A DNA stretch of 64,000 nt from the NCBI GenBank assembly GCA_014529385.2, contig CM043951.1, forward strand, positions 111,869,469-111,933,468, given 5' to 3'. Positions 21,724 to 32,460 of this stretch are shown here, piece after piece. The number at the start of each line of letters is the position of its first letter. The first letter of the stretch is position 1. A program made the position numbers and the translations under genes. The notes below the pieces were generated by a model. The model saw only the letters and a program-made list of their open reading frames with translations, searched no databases and was not told where the DNA came from. Source of the DNA: Adiantum capillus-veneris (Eukaryota; Streptophyta; Polypodiopsida; Polypodiales; Pteridaceae).

Positions 21724-22497
21724 AAGCTCATCAAATGGATGTGCGAACTTCTTTTCTTAATGGTGACTTGGAAGAGGAAATTTATATGGAACAACCAAAA
21801 GGGTTTGTTATTCCAGGTAAAGAAGACCTTGTTGATCAACTCCATAAGGCACTATATGGTCTCAAACAAGCTTCGCGAGCCTAGTATACAAAATTTGATC
21901 TTTTTCTCACCTCTAAAGGAGAAAAAGCGTGTATTGAAATACTTGAAAGGCACTATAGATTTTGGTTTAGTCTATCGACGACAACTCACATCGGATTCTT
22001 TGAAATCTCTTTCTCTTTTGGGTTACACAGATGCAGGCTGGGCAAGCTCACATTTATCTATGCGATCTACTAGTGGAAATTGCTTCTTTATAAATGGTTG
22101 TCTTGTTTCTTGGACCAGCAAGAAACAACGTTGTGTTGGAGTTTCTACGATTGAGTCAGAATATGTTGCGGCATCACTTGCAACTCGTGAGGTGATTTGG
22201 CTTCGACAAATGCTGGTTGATATTGGTCACTCTCCTCTTTCTAGCACACCCTTGCGGTGTGACAACCAAAGTGCTATTAGTCTTGTAAAAGACTATGTTC
22301 AACATAATAAGTCAAAGCACATTGCTGTCCATTATCATTATGTCAGGTATGAAGTACGCAAAGGAACCATTATGGTTGAACACTGTCCAAGTGACCAGAT
22401 GATTGCAGACATTTTGACCAAAGGCCTCAATGAGTCACGTTTCATCCTCTTGCGCTCGGAGCTTGGAGTTGCTTCGGCCTCACTCTTTCTAAATTAG
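21724..22497 (+). pseudogene. copia A RT C-part and RNase H (segment 3), internal deletion
   Basis: The frame resumes with the RT helix [26 protein letters not shown] at 21892-21894 replaces TGG. At about 21920 roughly 490 bp present in copy B are missing, removing the YVDD active site and the RT C-terminus. RNase H follows (TDAGW in place of TDADW, LVSWTSKKQRC, TIESEYVA, DILTKGL) and ends at TAG 22495-22497. The Asp-to-Gly change in TDADW is a further sign of decay. Confidence 0.92.
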
Positions 22498-22744
22498 CTT
22501 CTTTGCTATTGTAATAGCTTTGTACATATGACATTGTAATCTTTTAGGTACCATGCACTATGCACACTCCACATTTGCACCTTGTGATATCTAAGTCACT
22601 TGAATATTTGTACATAGATGCACAATTCACTTTCACATCATCACCGCTGGTTCATATTTCACATTGTATAGGGGCTTGGGTTTTTCCCTTGAACTCCCCA
22701 AGGGTTTTTTCATCCAAAGCTAGAGACCTTTGTTTGAGTGGGGG

Positions 22745-22887
22745 TGTTGGAGCTATATATGGCTCACTCTACTGAACTTGGTCTCACCTATATATTTGTA
22801 TCTTGTCCTCAATATGAATCAGTCTTTGGGAGCGTATATGGTGTGTTTCTTGTCTCGTCTCTCTCTCTTTCTCTCTACATCTCAACA
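22745..22887 (+). repeat. 3' LTR of copia A (143 bp)
   Basis: TGTTGGAGC...CTCAACA, preceded by polypurine tract AGTGGGGG. GTTCT follows, the expected target duplication of copia A; the left copy is outside the window. Confidence 0.95.
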
Positions 22888-22922
22888 GTTCTAATCCATT
22901 GTAGTTAGAGAAGCTTTTATTA
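22888..22922 (+). other. sliver of older host sequence between copia A and CACTA-2
   Basis: These 35 bp are the only sequence left between the copia A 3' LTR and the left end of CACTA-2. They end in TTA, the CACTA-2 target duplication, and join 31827 onward when CACTA-2 is removed. The joined sequence probably belongs to the gypsy LTR ending at 32440. Confidence 0.6.
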
Positions 22923-22929
22923 CACTATA

Positions 22930-23165
22930 ACATATACGCGGTATTATCGCTCACATTACCGCAAAAAAACAAACAAACTTGAAATATAAAAATTCTCGTA
23001 TGCGGAAAATACTGCGGCAAAGTTTGCGGTAATGGTCTAGCGGTAACTACCACGGTAATGGCTGCGGCAATATTTCCGCGAACATAACCGCGCCTTTTGC
23101 TGCACAGATACCTGCAAACATTATCGCGACAGAGTTATCGCGAGCATTACCGCGGCAGGATTTAT
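22930..23165. repeat. CACTA-2 left subterminal repeat block
   Basis: Motifs of the type GCGGTAAT / ATTACCGC and TATCGCG recur about a dozen times in both orientations. The counterpart is at 31678-31805. Confidence 0.85.
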
Positions 23166-23479
23166 TATAAAAAAACAAATGACCGTTTGGATTGTCGTTT
23201 GCAAGACCATCCAAAAGGTCATCTATTTTTTTATTTATTTTAGTTATTTTATAAAATTATTATTAATTACAACAAAATATCACAATTGGACAATACATTG
23301 AGCCAAAAAAAGATTGATAATTTCATTTACATAAGTGGAATTACAATTGGGGGAGGTATTGAGCCAAAAAATGATAGGTATTGCATTTACATAAAGGGCA
23401 AAAAAAGCCCGCGTGTACAAAATAGAGTATGGTCATGTGGGATAGGGCAAACGGGACCCGCGTATACAAAATAGAGGAT

Positions 23480-24396
23480 GCTCATGGGAGAGTTGGCGGC
23501 ATTTCACGTGGAACTCCTTGACTCTGCAAAACCATAAAAAAGAAATAATTAACACTTTGTTATTTAATATTTGATATAAAATCAACAATTTGATTATTTA
23601 GATAAGATTAAACTTACATGTTGCAGACTTCTGCACGCATTTTCGAACTCCTCTCGAGAGATCATTTGATTTTCAAACAACCAACACCAAGTTTGATACT
23701 CGGTATGGTTCTCTCTATATCTCTGCACATCTCTGGTCGGGCGACTCATGGTAATGTTATACTGACAAAAAATAGCAACCAATTAATTAAATGAAAAACA
23801 TTAGATTTTTTACAATAAAAATAATATTTTTACTTACATATTTGTCTTTCCAAGCCGTTTTTCCTCCCGAACCATAATGCGTAGGAGTCTGATGGGATCT
23901 GGCCTCAACTTGACACGTATACATCCTCGCACCCGTTGCCCTTTCATCCTCTTTCTCGCCCATAGCGGTTTCCCACTCCACATCATGGACATTTCTTGGC
24001 CGATAGCTATGCTCTGGAGACTCAGTTGTCTTCTTTTCCGCTCTCCTCACACTAGATTTTTTGTTCTTCAGAAATGTTTTGACATGCTCTTGCAACCATT
24101 TCCTTGAGAATTGTTGCCCCTCAGGGTTGGGGAAACGTATGTGCATGGTTGTCTCTATATATGTGAGGTTGTAGGGATGTTACTGATCAAATTTGAGAAA
24201 ACAATTGATATATGTGGAGTGGATTAATTGGTTGACGTGTGTGCGGAATCTCGTGCCCCTGCGCTGTCCCGAGATCCACCATACCTCCTCTATGAACCTG
24301 GTAGTATAACCTGCGAGCATTTGGTGAAGGCATGTCATGGTCCTCATCTTCAGCTGGAGCAGGGAGCGGTGACTGTGGAGGAGAATTTGTAGTACT

Positions 24397-24429
<33 letters not shown>

Positions 24430-25102
24430 AACAACAACTAGCTCTGCTCCCTCGTCGAGATCGAACGGCGCTAGCACGCGAGCTGCCCTGACGTTGACTG
24501 CCAGAAGAGCGCCGACGTGAATCTCGGGCAGAAGGTGGGATAGGTGATGGATAGGTGGACGCCCGTGGCGTCGGACCCTGTGGCGTCGCACCCAACGGCG
24601 TTGGACCCTGTGAAGGAAAAGTTGAACCTAGAGCTGTAGCTGGAAAACTCTGCAGGTATGGAGTGCCACCAGTCGGAGTAGAGACCTCTGATAATCCAAA
24701 AGCTGCTAGCTGCACCGGTGAATAGCGCTGCGTAAGGGTTTGCTGTGAACCTAGAGTTGTAGCTAGAAAACTCTGCAGGTATGGAGTGCCACCAGTTGGA
24801 GTGGAGACCTCTGATAATCCAAAAGCTGCTAGCTGCGCCGGTGAATAGCGCTGCGTAAGGGTTTGCTGTGAACCTAACCAGTCAGCCCGAAGATGCAATG
24901 CCCTCTCCACATCTGGATCGGTCACAGGTACGATAGTGGACCCACCTAGAGCGTCCCGAAACCAGCAGAACCCTGATGATGGCTGCTGAGGCGACGGCTG
25001 TGAATGATAGGCAGAGAGAGCGTCGGGATATGACATCCCGTCTGCCATGAAATCCTCAATGCTGCGAAAGCGTGGTGTGGAAGAAGAAGATATGGTCTGC
25101 AT
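23480..25102 (-). pseudogene. CACTA-2 Ptta/En/Spm-like gene with duplicated exon block and poly-G tract
   Basis: It starts at ATG 25102 (MQTISSSSTPRFRSIEDFM). A Ser/Pro/Thr-rich N-part holds a 41-residue block present twice in tandem (24748-24870, then 24625-24747). An Arg/Ser-rich segment leads into a run of 30 C on the plus strand (24398-24427), read as poly-Gly, whose length sets the downstream frame. Beyond it, MPSPNARRLYYQVHRGG, then block 24146-23844 (RFPNPEGQQFSRKWLQEHVKTFLKNK) and 23757-23620 (SRPTRDVQRYRENHTEYQTW), and a short last exon near 23525. Layout and basic C-part parallel the CACTA-1 gene. A probable DNA-binding cofactor of transposition, not intact. Confidence 0.65.
24398..24427. 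repeat. 30-bp poly-C homopolymer
   Basis: It is an uninterrupted run of 30 C inside the coding part of the minus-strand gene. It encodes poly-Gly on the minus strand and is also a likely sequencing-error site. Confidence 0.9.
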
Positions 25103-25454
25103 TTATTACGACAAAGATTAAACTAGGGTATAAAATTTGAATATATGATTAAAAATTTACACATTGATTTTTTTCAAACATTGGATTTTTTAACATTGGA
25201 TTCTCTATAGTATCCAATGTTGAAAGAATCCAATGTGGAAAGAATCCAATGTGTGTCTACAACCTATAAAAGAGTCTTGCAAAGCCTTGAGTGCTAATAA
25301 GATATTAGTGTATTTATTGACTAATAAAAGATTATTGTGTTTATGATTAGTGTGACCGATTGCGCGATCACTTGGACGGTCATTGGGGCCTAATACGTCA
25401 CCTATGACTTAATCATGGAGGTATGTTTCTGTTTTTGTGTTGATTGTTGTTTAA
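25103..25454. other. CACTA-2 interval upstream of the minus-strand gene
   Basis: AT-rich, with a repeated word ATCCAATGTTGAAAGAATCC / ATCCAATGTGGAAAGAATCC near 25210-25250. It should contain the promoter of the minus-strand gene. No coding signal. Confidence 0.4.
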
Positions 25455-26610
25455 TTTAACATAATTAGTGTGTGTTTTAGTGTTGGCTTGTTTAATTGTC
25501 TTGTGCACACACTAATTAGTGTGTGTTAACATACACTAATTAGTGTGTGCATTGGCTTGTGTAATTGGCTTGTGCACACACTAATTAGTGTGTTTTAACA
25601 TACACTAATTAGTGTGTGCATTGAATTGTGCACACACTAATTACTGTGTGTTAACATACACTAATTAGTGTGTGCATTGGCTTGTGTAATTGGCTTGTGC
25701 ACACACTAACTAGTGTGTTTTAACATACACTAATTAGTGTGTGCATTAGATTGTGCACACACTAATTAGTGTCTGCATTGGCTTGTTTAATTTGTTTGTG
25801 CACACACTAATTAGTGTGTGTTAACATACACTAATTAGTGTGTGCATTGGCTTGTGTAATTGGCTTGTGCACACACTAATTAGTGTATGTTAACACACAC
25901 TAATTAGTGTGTTTTAACATACACTAATTAGTGTGTGCATTAGTGTGTGCACACACTAATTAGTGTGTGCATTGGCTCGTGTAATTGGACTATGCATTGG
26001 CCAATTCCATTGGTCAATGCACACACTAAATAGTGTGTGTATTGGCCAATCCAATTGGCTTGTACACACACTAATCACACACTAAATAATGTGTGTATTG
26101 GCCAATCCAATTGATCAATGCACACACTAATCCCAAACTAATACACACACTAATTAGTGTGTGAATTGGCCAATCCCATTGACCAATGCACACACTAATT
26201 AGTGTGTACATTGACCAATCACATTGGCCAATGCACACACTAATCACACACTAATTAGTGTGTGCATTGACCAATCACATTGGCCAATGCACACACTAAT
26301 CACACACTACTTAGTGTGTGTTAATGAGCACTAATTAGTGTGTGAATTGGCCAATCCCATTGACCAATGCACACACTAATCACACACTAATTAGTGTGTG
26401 CATTGGCCAATGTGATTGGTCAATGCACACACTAATAAGTGGGCCAATGCACACATTAATAACACACTAATTAGTGTGTGCATTGACCAATCACATTGAC
26501 CAATGCACACACTAATAACACACTAATTAGTGTGTGCATTGACCAATCACATTGGCCAATGCACACACTAATCGCACTCTAATTAGTGTGTGCATGGCCA
26601 ATCTCAAATT
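25455..26610. repeat. palindrome-rich satellite array in CACTA-2
   Basis: About 1.15 kb built from the palindrome CACACTAATTAGTGTG, dozens of copies, separated by CATTGGCTTGTGTAATTGGC in the left half and by CCAATCACATTGGCCAATGC in the right half. Units are irregular (roughly 45-170 bp). A perfect 22-bp palindrome sits at 25949-25970. More scattered copies occur at 26715-26840. Confidence 0.93.
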
Positions 26611-27178
26611 TAACATATTAGGTTATGCAAGTAATAAATTTAACAAATTTGACAAATCTAACAAGTTTAGATTTTGCAAGTAACTAATAATTAACAAATT
26701 TAAGTTTTGGTGTGTCTTTAGACACACTAATTAGTGTGTGCATTAGAATAATGCACACACTAATTAGTGTGTGTAAAGAACACATGCACTAATTAGTGTG
26801 TAAAGAACGTACACGTGCACTAATTAGTGTGTGTGTATGCATGTGTATGCATGTGTGTGCATGCGTGTGTATGAGTGTATGCATGTGTGTATACGTGTGT
26901 GTATGCGTGTGTGTGTGTGTATGCGTGTGTGTGTATGCGTGTGAAAAACTCAAAAAACATAACAACAGAACTTACATGGAATTGAAGCGCTTGTTGGGAG
27001 AGGGTAGGAGAGTGGAAGAGTAGAGATGGTGGAGAGTAGAAGAGTAGAGATGGAGGAAGAGCTCAAGGTTGTGAGGTTCGCGCTCTCGGCTTCTGTGGAG
27101 AAGACGATGAAATTCGAATTTTAGGGCTTTCATCTTCGCGGGGCACGCAGGTGCCCCTATTTATAAAAAAAATTGAAA
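26611..27178. other. spacer with residual palindromes and TG-rich stretch
   Basis: It contains further CACTAATTAGTG palindromes (26720-26840) and a GTGTATGC-rich stretch (26835-26945). At 27120-27170 is GGGGCACGCAGGTGCCCC, a short hairpin. No gene was recognised. Confidence 0.6.
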
Positions 27179-27250
27179 TTTGATTTTCCGCTCCTATTAT
27201 CGCGTGGATTACCGCAATCATTACCGCGTCTATTACCGTGGCGCAAATTC
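27179..27250. promoter_or_regulatory. internal cluster of subterminal-type motifs upstream of tnp2
   Basis: TTATCGCG, ATTACCGC, ATTACCGCG and ATTACCGTG lie within 70 bp, the same words as in both subterminal blocks. It is about 220 bp upstream of the first recognisable tnp2 exon. In En/Spm the subterminal sequence doubles as promoter and is bound by the element's own protein, so autoregulation is possible here (inference). Confidence 0.5.
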
Positions 27251-27470
27251 GGGCCATATAAACAAATGGACACGTTCTGACATTATTACTATTGATCCTC
27301 AAAATCTATTGGTACTATGTTTTTTATAAAATATATATAAAATGAAAGTATTCATAGTACTTTGAAAATGACATTTTTACCTAAAAGTTTAATTTTTACT
27401 TTTTACTGATATTTTATTAACATTCTTTGGTGATTTGATTTTAATTAGTGTATGTAATTTATTAATGTAG

Positions 27471-30400
27471 GTTGCTTGGGATGATTTTGGCTCGTCCACT
27501 GAACCGGATAGATCACGGTGGTTGGCCGAGCGATTACCATGCCCATGCGTGTGGTGCAAATGCGCCATTGCTCGACTTCGACGGATATGCTTGAGCCATG
27601 TAGAAGATTATCGACTATGGGACGATCCTCGCAAGCGTGCACGGATGGAAACAAACGATCCGCGAATTGTAGCGGCTATTGACGTCACCCCTCATTGGCA
27701 TGTGGTTGGTGGAGGAGGGGAAAGAAGGGTGGAAGAGCGCATGCACCAAGAATCCATTAGAGAGGGAGGAAGCACATCAAATCAGCCAAGTACTGCTGCT
27801 CCCTCTTATCCGAGTGACCACATCCCATCTCCTTACGTGGATGCATAAGACGACCATTTGCATAGAATAGTTGAGGATCTCTTTGCACGAGAGAAGGAGC
27901 ATGAACCAGACTGTGCATGCGAAGAAGCTTCCGAGCGAACGACGAGTGAGCTACTCGATTTGTCACACACCGCACTATATGATAGATGCTCTTACTCCAT
28001 TTTAAGGGCATCTCCCGAAGTCCTTAACCTTCAGGCGATGTTTGGATGGAGCAATGCTAGTGTCGACACACTTTTGAGGTATGTATACAGATTGTGAAGG
28101 ATGCTTGTGGAGTGCATAAATTAGCTTCTAATGTACTTTCTTCTTGTGATAGATTGCTAGGAAGGATGCTGCCAGCTGGCAATCACATGCCAGAGAATAG
28201 ACAAAAAGCCCGCGAAGTGGTGACTGCATTAGGGATGGATGATGATCGCATTCATGCTTACGTGAACGATTGTGTGCTCTTTCATAATGAGCATGCCGAT
28301 TGTGACACATGTCCATCGTGCGGGGAGCCTAGGTTCAAAGAAGGAATGCAGAGCAACAAAATTCCATGTAAAGTTTTGAGGCATTTTCCACTCATCCCTC
28401 GCATCCAACACATGTTTAGATCGAAGGGTACGAGCGAGCTTTTGAGTTGGCATGCAAAAAATCGCTCCACAGATGGTATTATGAGAGTGCCAGCTGACTC
28501 ACCAACGTGGAAGCACATAGAGGACACATGGCCAGAGTTCAGGGATGAGCCTCGTCACTTGAGGATTGGGTTTGCTAGTGATGGAGTGAATCCATTTGGG
28601 CACCGCTCTACTTCATGGAGCACTTGGCCGGTGGTTGTTGTAAACTACAATATTTCGCCTTGGGAGGCAACAATAAAGGGAAACATTTTACTATCACTTC
28701 TCATTCCAGGAAAGCACAAGGTAAAAAACATGGATGTATATCTGCAGCCTCTTATTGATGAGCTTGAAGAACTATGGAGAGGCATAGATGTCATTGACAT
28801 TTCACAGCCACCACGAGACCGCAAAGCCATCATCAAGTGCATCCTCATGTGGACCTTGCATGATTACCCAGGATTTGGAGAGGTATCTGGTAAGTATGCA
28901 CATGTTAATTGTACTCTTTGCTTTAGGTTTATCGTTTCATGTGTAACATTTGTTTACCTCTTGGCAGGATTGGCAACATCTGGACATAGTGTGTGTCCCA
29001 CTTGTGGCCCTTTCCTTGTGAAAGAGAGACCTCCTCTTCTTGGGAAGGTGATCTATCCCAACAACGATCGTTTCCTACCTCCTTCACATCGTAGATATGC
29101 TCCCCCTATCAATGGAGTGCAGCCGTTCCATTGGAACATGGCTGATTGGGTGAAGCATTGGGAGGAGCATCATGGTACCTCACCGCCTCCCAATGGGATA
29201 CCAAAGGGTATGTCGAGGTACTCAATCTTCTTGTCGCTCCCCTATTGGTCTTCGTTGAAAATTCAGCACTTATTGGACCCTATGCATGTATTCAAAAATG
29301 TTGGGCAAGCTATATGGGATCACATAATTGGCAACAAGGATTCATTGGGTGCTAGGGAAGATTTAAGAGCCATTAGACGTCTCTCCCCTTCAGCCACGTC
29401 CCGCATGGGGGAGCGGGGAAAGATGATTCTCCCAAAAGCACCGTGGATAATGTCAAAGGCATACCATGAGCGGACAAAGCAAGTTATTGCATCCATCAGA
29501 ACTCCAACGGGATATATGCGGTCACTCAAAGGTGCTTTCACAAAAACCAAAAAGGGTGGCTCCACTCAATTGTATGGATTGAAATCCCATGATTGGCATA
29601 AAATCCTTCAGGTAAGAGTAGAACAGTTTGTGGTGTCTATGTGTCCTTATATATAGGTTGACATTCACTAAGATATTTTATTGCTTGTAGTTTGTACTTC
29701 CCATAACTATTAGTGGTTATGGGGACACTAAGGTGAGGGCTGCAATATTCAAAGTGGGTGAGATTGTGAGGTAATGGGTTTTTTTCAAGTACTATATCAT
29801 GTTGTGCATGCATGAACTTTGGAAAATTTTTTCATCTACTATATAACGTTTGCCCTGTAGATTTGTGAGCTCCAAGGAGATAGAAGTAGAAGCCATACCA
29901 GTAGCCCATCAGCTCGCAGTAGAGGCAGTGTGTGCTATTGAGGATGCATTCCCACGTACAATCCTTGTTAGCCAAATACACCTATTGCTTCACCTTGTTG
30001 CGGAGATTGCCATTTGTGGGGTGGTTCACTCTAGATGGATGTTCTTCTTGGAGAGATTCTTGAAGACTTTAAAGGATTTTGTTAGATTGAGGTCACAACC
30101 GAAGGTATGCAAAATAAATACAATATAGATAGCATTTATACGCTATGGAGTTACTAATAAAAATATGTGGTTTTAATGTTTTCACGCGAGCATGGCAGAA
30201 GGTTGGGTGGTGCAAGAGGCATTTGTGTATGTCTCATAGTATCTCATCACAGTGGATCCATCATTGCCTCGTCTGTGGAGTGAAGAAGAGGATCCTAGGA
30301 AGCACTCAACCATTCCCAGTGGAAAAGGCTCACTCTTGGTCATGGATAGAGAGTTTCATGCCATAGTCAACAACTACTCTTTACTCAATGCCACTATCAT

Positions 30401-31440
30401 GACCAAATGGGTCAATATGTACTTGGAAGCCAGCTAGAGAAAGGGATAGAGATACATGGAAGAGGTCCCATGGAGGTAGACGTGCACCTCCTTTTCCTAA
30501 AGAGCTTGCAAAATATCCTGACTTGATTCAAGTAGAGTGGATCCATAATGCCATGACCAATGCCAAAGCACAAGGAGAACAAATAAGCCCTAAAGAATGG
30601 GAGTATGCGTGAGGATGCTTGCGCATGGTGAGTGTGTATATGTTATGTATGCATGTATGCAAATCACTTAATGAAATGCGATGTAACCTCTTATGCATTG
30701 TGATTGTAGGGTCTCATTTTCAACTCCATTTGGTCCGAATGCCGACATTTTCGCACCCGCAAGATAGATAAGCGTCGGACCACTATGATTGTGGCGTGAT
30801 GGGAAAGTTTGACACAACAACAGATGAGGTCAGATATTGTGGTACTATAGAGAGAATAATCAAAGTGGATTTCAGATCTTTTCACAAATTCCTCTTTGAG
30901 TGTCGATGGTTTGCGGGTGAGGTCAAAAGACATGAAAATGGGCTCATTATGGTGGATTCCACCCAATTCCATCGGGGAAAAACTGACAACTTGGTGTATC
31001 CTAGTAGTTGTGAGCAGGTAATTTAGGCTATGTGCAATTAACTTAAATTAAAAATTTAAGTTATGTATATCAGCTTATTCTTAGTGTGTGACGTACAGGT
31101 CTTTTATGTGCCATGTATATATCAAAGAAGACTTTGGTATGTCATTCCAGTCACGCCGCGGGGTATATCTATCTTTGCAGAGACGGACATTGAGCCAGTA
31201 ATTGATCCCATCATACCATCACCACAAGATGCAAAGGAAGATATGGTAGAAGTTGAAGAAGGTCAGCCAAGCCTTGCAAATAGTCATCTTGAGGAGGAGG
31301 AAGAGGGAGAAAGCGATGATGATTCTACAGGAGGTGATGGAGAGGAGGAAGAATCTCTAAATTTGTTTATTGATTTGAATACTATGGGTCTAAATATGGA
31401 TCCTAGTGCTTGTAGAGATCTTATACAAGATGAGAATTAA
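27471..31440 (+). pseudogene. CACTA-2 tnp2-type transposase, multi-exon, with stops
   Basis: Exon blocks: 27471-27848 Transpos_assoc-like zinc domain (LPCPCVWCKCAIARLRRICLS); to 28077 FGWSNASVDTLL; from 28152 the tnp2 core (DTCPSCGEPRF, KVLRHFPLIPRIQH, FASDGVNPFGH, LLIPGKHK, CILMWTLHDYPGFGEV); after an intron (28891-28967) CPTCGPF and YWSSLKIQHLLDPMHVFKN; then DUF4218 (29861-30100, HLLLHLVAEIAICGVVHSRW); MAEGWVVQEA from 30192; DUF4216 (30800-31020, EVRYCGTIERIIKVDF); and a last exon 31097-31440 ending in an acidic tail. Donors and acceptors are mostly GT-AG. A TAA at 27846-27848 and stops near 30434-30612 break it. More complete than the CACTA-1 transposase. Confidence 0.85.
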
Positions 31441-31677
31441 TAAAACTCTCCATTCTTTCACTTGGTGTAGTATATGATTAATTTGCAAATGTTTCGTTAT
31501 GTGCTTATGAATAGTATTTGTAATGGTTTTGTTGTGAGTTCAATGATTTATGTATAGAATTTTTAGAGTGAAAGAGAGATTAAGTGAAGTGAGCAAGCAT
31601 TCTGGAGAGTGTAGGAGTTGTATTGGATTTAAATGGAAACCCGCGGGAGAGGGAGGGGGAAGGGGGTCCAACCTGTC

Positions 31678-31805
31678 TTAGCGGTAATGTGAGCGGCAAT
31701 AATCGCGGAAATTTGCACGGTAATATTTGCGGTAAAGTGCGGCTTCAGCATCAAAAGGATTCTCTCTCCTCTCTCTTGTTTTGCGGTAATGGTCCGCTGT
31801 AAACA
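31678..31805. repeat. CACTA-2 right subterminal repeat block
   Basis: GCGGTAATG, GCGGCAATAATCGCGG, CGGTAATATTTGCGGTAA and GCGGTAATGGTCCGC repeat the motif set of the left block. The interval 31441-31677 is 3' flank with no gene. Confidence 0.85.
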
Positions 31806-31826
31806 CCACGATCTCTCATAGTGTTA

Positions 31827-32440
31827 ACCTAATCTCTATTTTCTCATAAGTCTTAATTCTCCTATTCCATTATGTTATGAAGTAGTTTCACCTTTCTCAT
31901 TATTCTAGATTTGAGTGTGTGATATGACTACTTGCTTATAAACCAGTCCTATCCTTCTATGAGCATTCGATTTGCGATATTTAACATCTCTAACTAGGTT
32001 AATTAAGTTGGTTCTTAATCTTGTGATAAGTGTGTGTGTCCTATTGTTTGCTTGTGTGTGGATGGGTTTCATGAAACTCTAGCACCATTCACCTTGTGTG
32101 TGTATCTTTCGATGAGGTGTTTTGATTGGCATGTGGTGATTGGAGAGGCCAACACCAATGCAATTAGTGTGTGCTTGTCATGAGTGTACTTTGGGATTCT
32201 AGTCTATGGCAGGTCGGACTTTGGTGGGATTAATGTGTGTAGGAGATACTTGGTTGATGATGTGATTAGAGTAAGTGATTCATGGCTAAACTCTATTGCA
32301 TTGGATAAGCATACTCTTGAATCCTCTCATTCGATACATCCAATGCTCGTGCTTCCATGCCCTAGCCAGGTTGCCGATCATAGGATTGATAATTTTGTTG
32401 GTCTTGGGTTGATTAGGCTATGCTACGATTGCTTCCAACA
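31827..32440 (+). repeat. 3' part of an older gypsy LTR
   Basis: The stretch ends in CAACA at 32440 immediately before a tRNA-Asp-type primer site, as an LTR should. Its upstream continuation is 22888-22922, then copia A and the outside of the window. An open frame at 32184-32477 crosses the LTR end and is probably chance. Confidence 0.55.
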
Positions 32441-32460
32441 TTTGGCGCTACTGTCGGGGA
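32441..32460 (+). other. degenerate tRNA-Asp-type primer-binding site
   Basis: TTTGGCGCTACTGTCGGGGA resembles the site used by Athila/Tat-type plant gypsy elements (TGGCGCCGTTGCCGGGGA), about 14 of 18 matching. The gypsy element at the right end of the window has a better version at 56333-56351. Confidence 0.7.

Larger units (their letters stand above)
1..22887 (+). mobile_element. Ty1/copia LTR retrotransposon A, split by two later insertions
   Basis: Copia A enters the window in its leader; its 5' LTR is outside. Its body is in three collinear pieces: 1-2249, 7742-8896 and 21724-22887. The first junction duplicates GGTAT around copia B, and the second duplicates AAG around CACTA-1. When the inserts are removed, gag, protease, integrase, RT and RNase H follow in the order seen in copies B and C. 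Copia A is therefore the host of the nest and older than both insertions. It ends with a 143-bp LTR at 22745-22887, followed by GTTCT, which should also flank its missing left end. It carries several stops and an RT deletion, so it is dead. Confidence 0.93.
22923..31823 (+). mobile_element. CACTA-2, second En/Spm-type DNA transposon
   Basis: The ends are CACTATAACATATACGCGG and, reverse-complemented, CACTATGAGAGATCG: imperfect inverted repeats sharing CACTAT and several later bases. A 3-bp duplication TTA lies on both sides (22920-22922 and 31824-31826). GCGGTAAT-type motifs cluster inside both ends. The minus strand carries a Ptta/En/Spm-like gene and the plus strand a tnp2 gene with Transpos_assoc, tnp2, DUF4218 and DUF4216 parts. 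At 8901 bp it is of typical size. It is a different family from CACTA-1: the subterminal motif and gene arrangement differ. Confidence 0.92.

Noticed and set aside
25455-26610. Regular repeats that could be mistaken for a CRISPR array
   Set aside because: Units are self-palindromic and irregular, there are no unique spacers of constant length, no cas genes, and the setting is a plant transposon.
31822-31830. TGTTAACC at the CACTA-2 right edge read as an LTR start
   Set aside because: The TG belongs to the CACTA terminal CATAGTG, and the TTA that follows is explained by the 3-bp target duplication.
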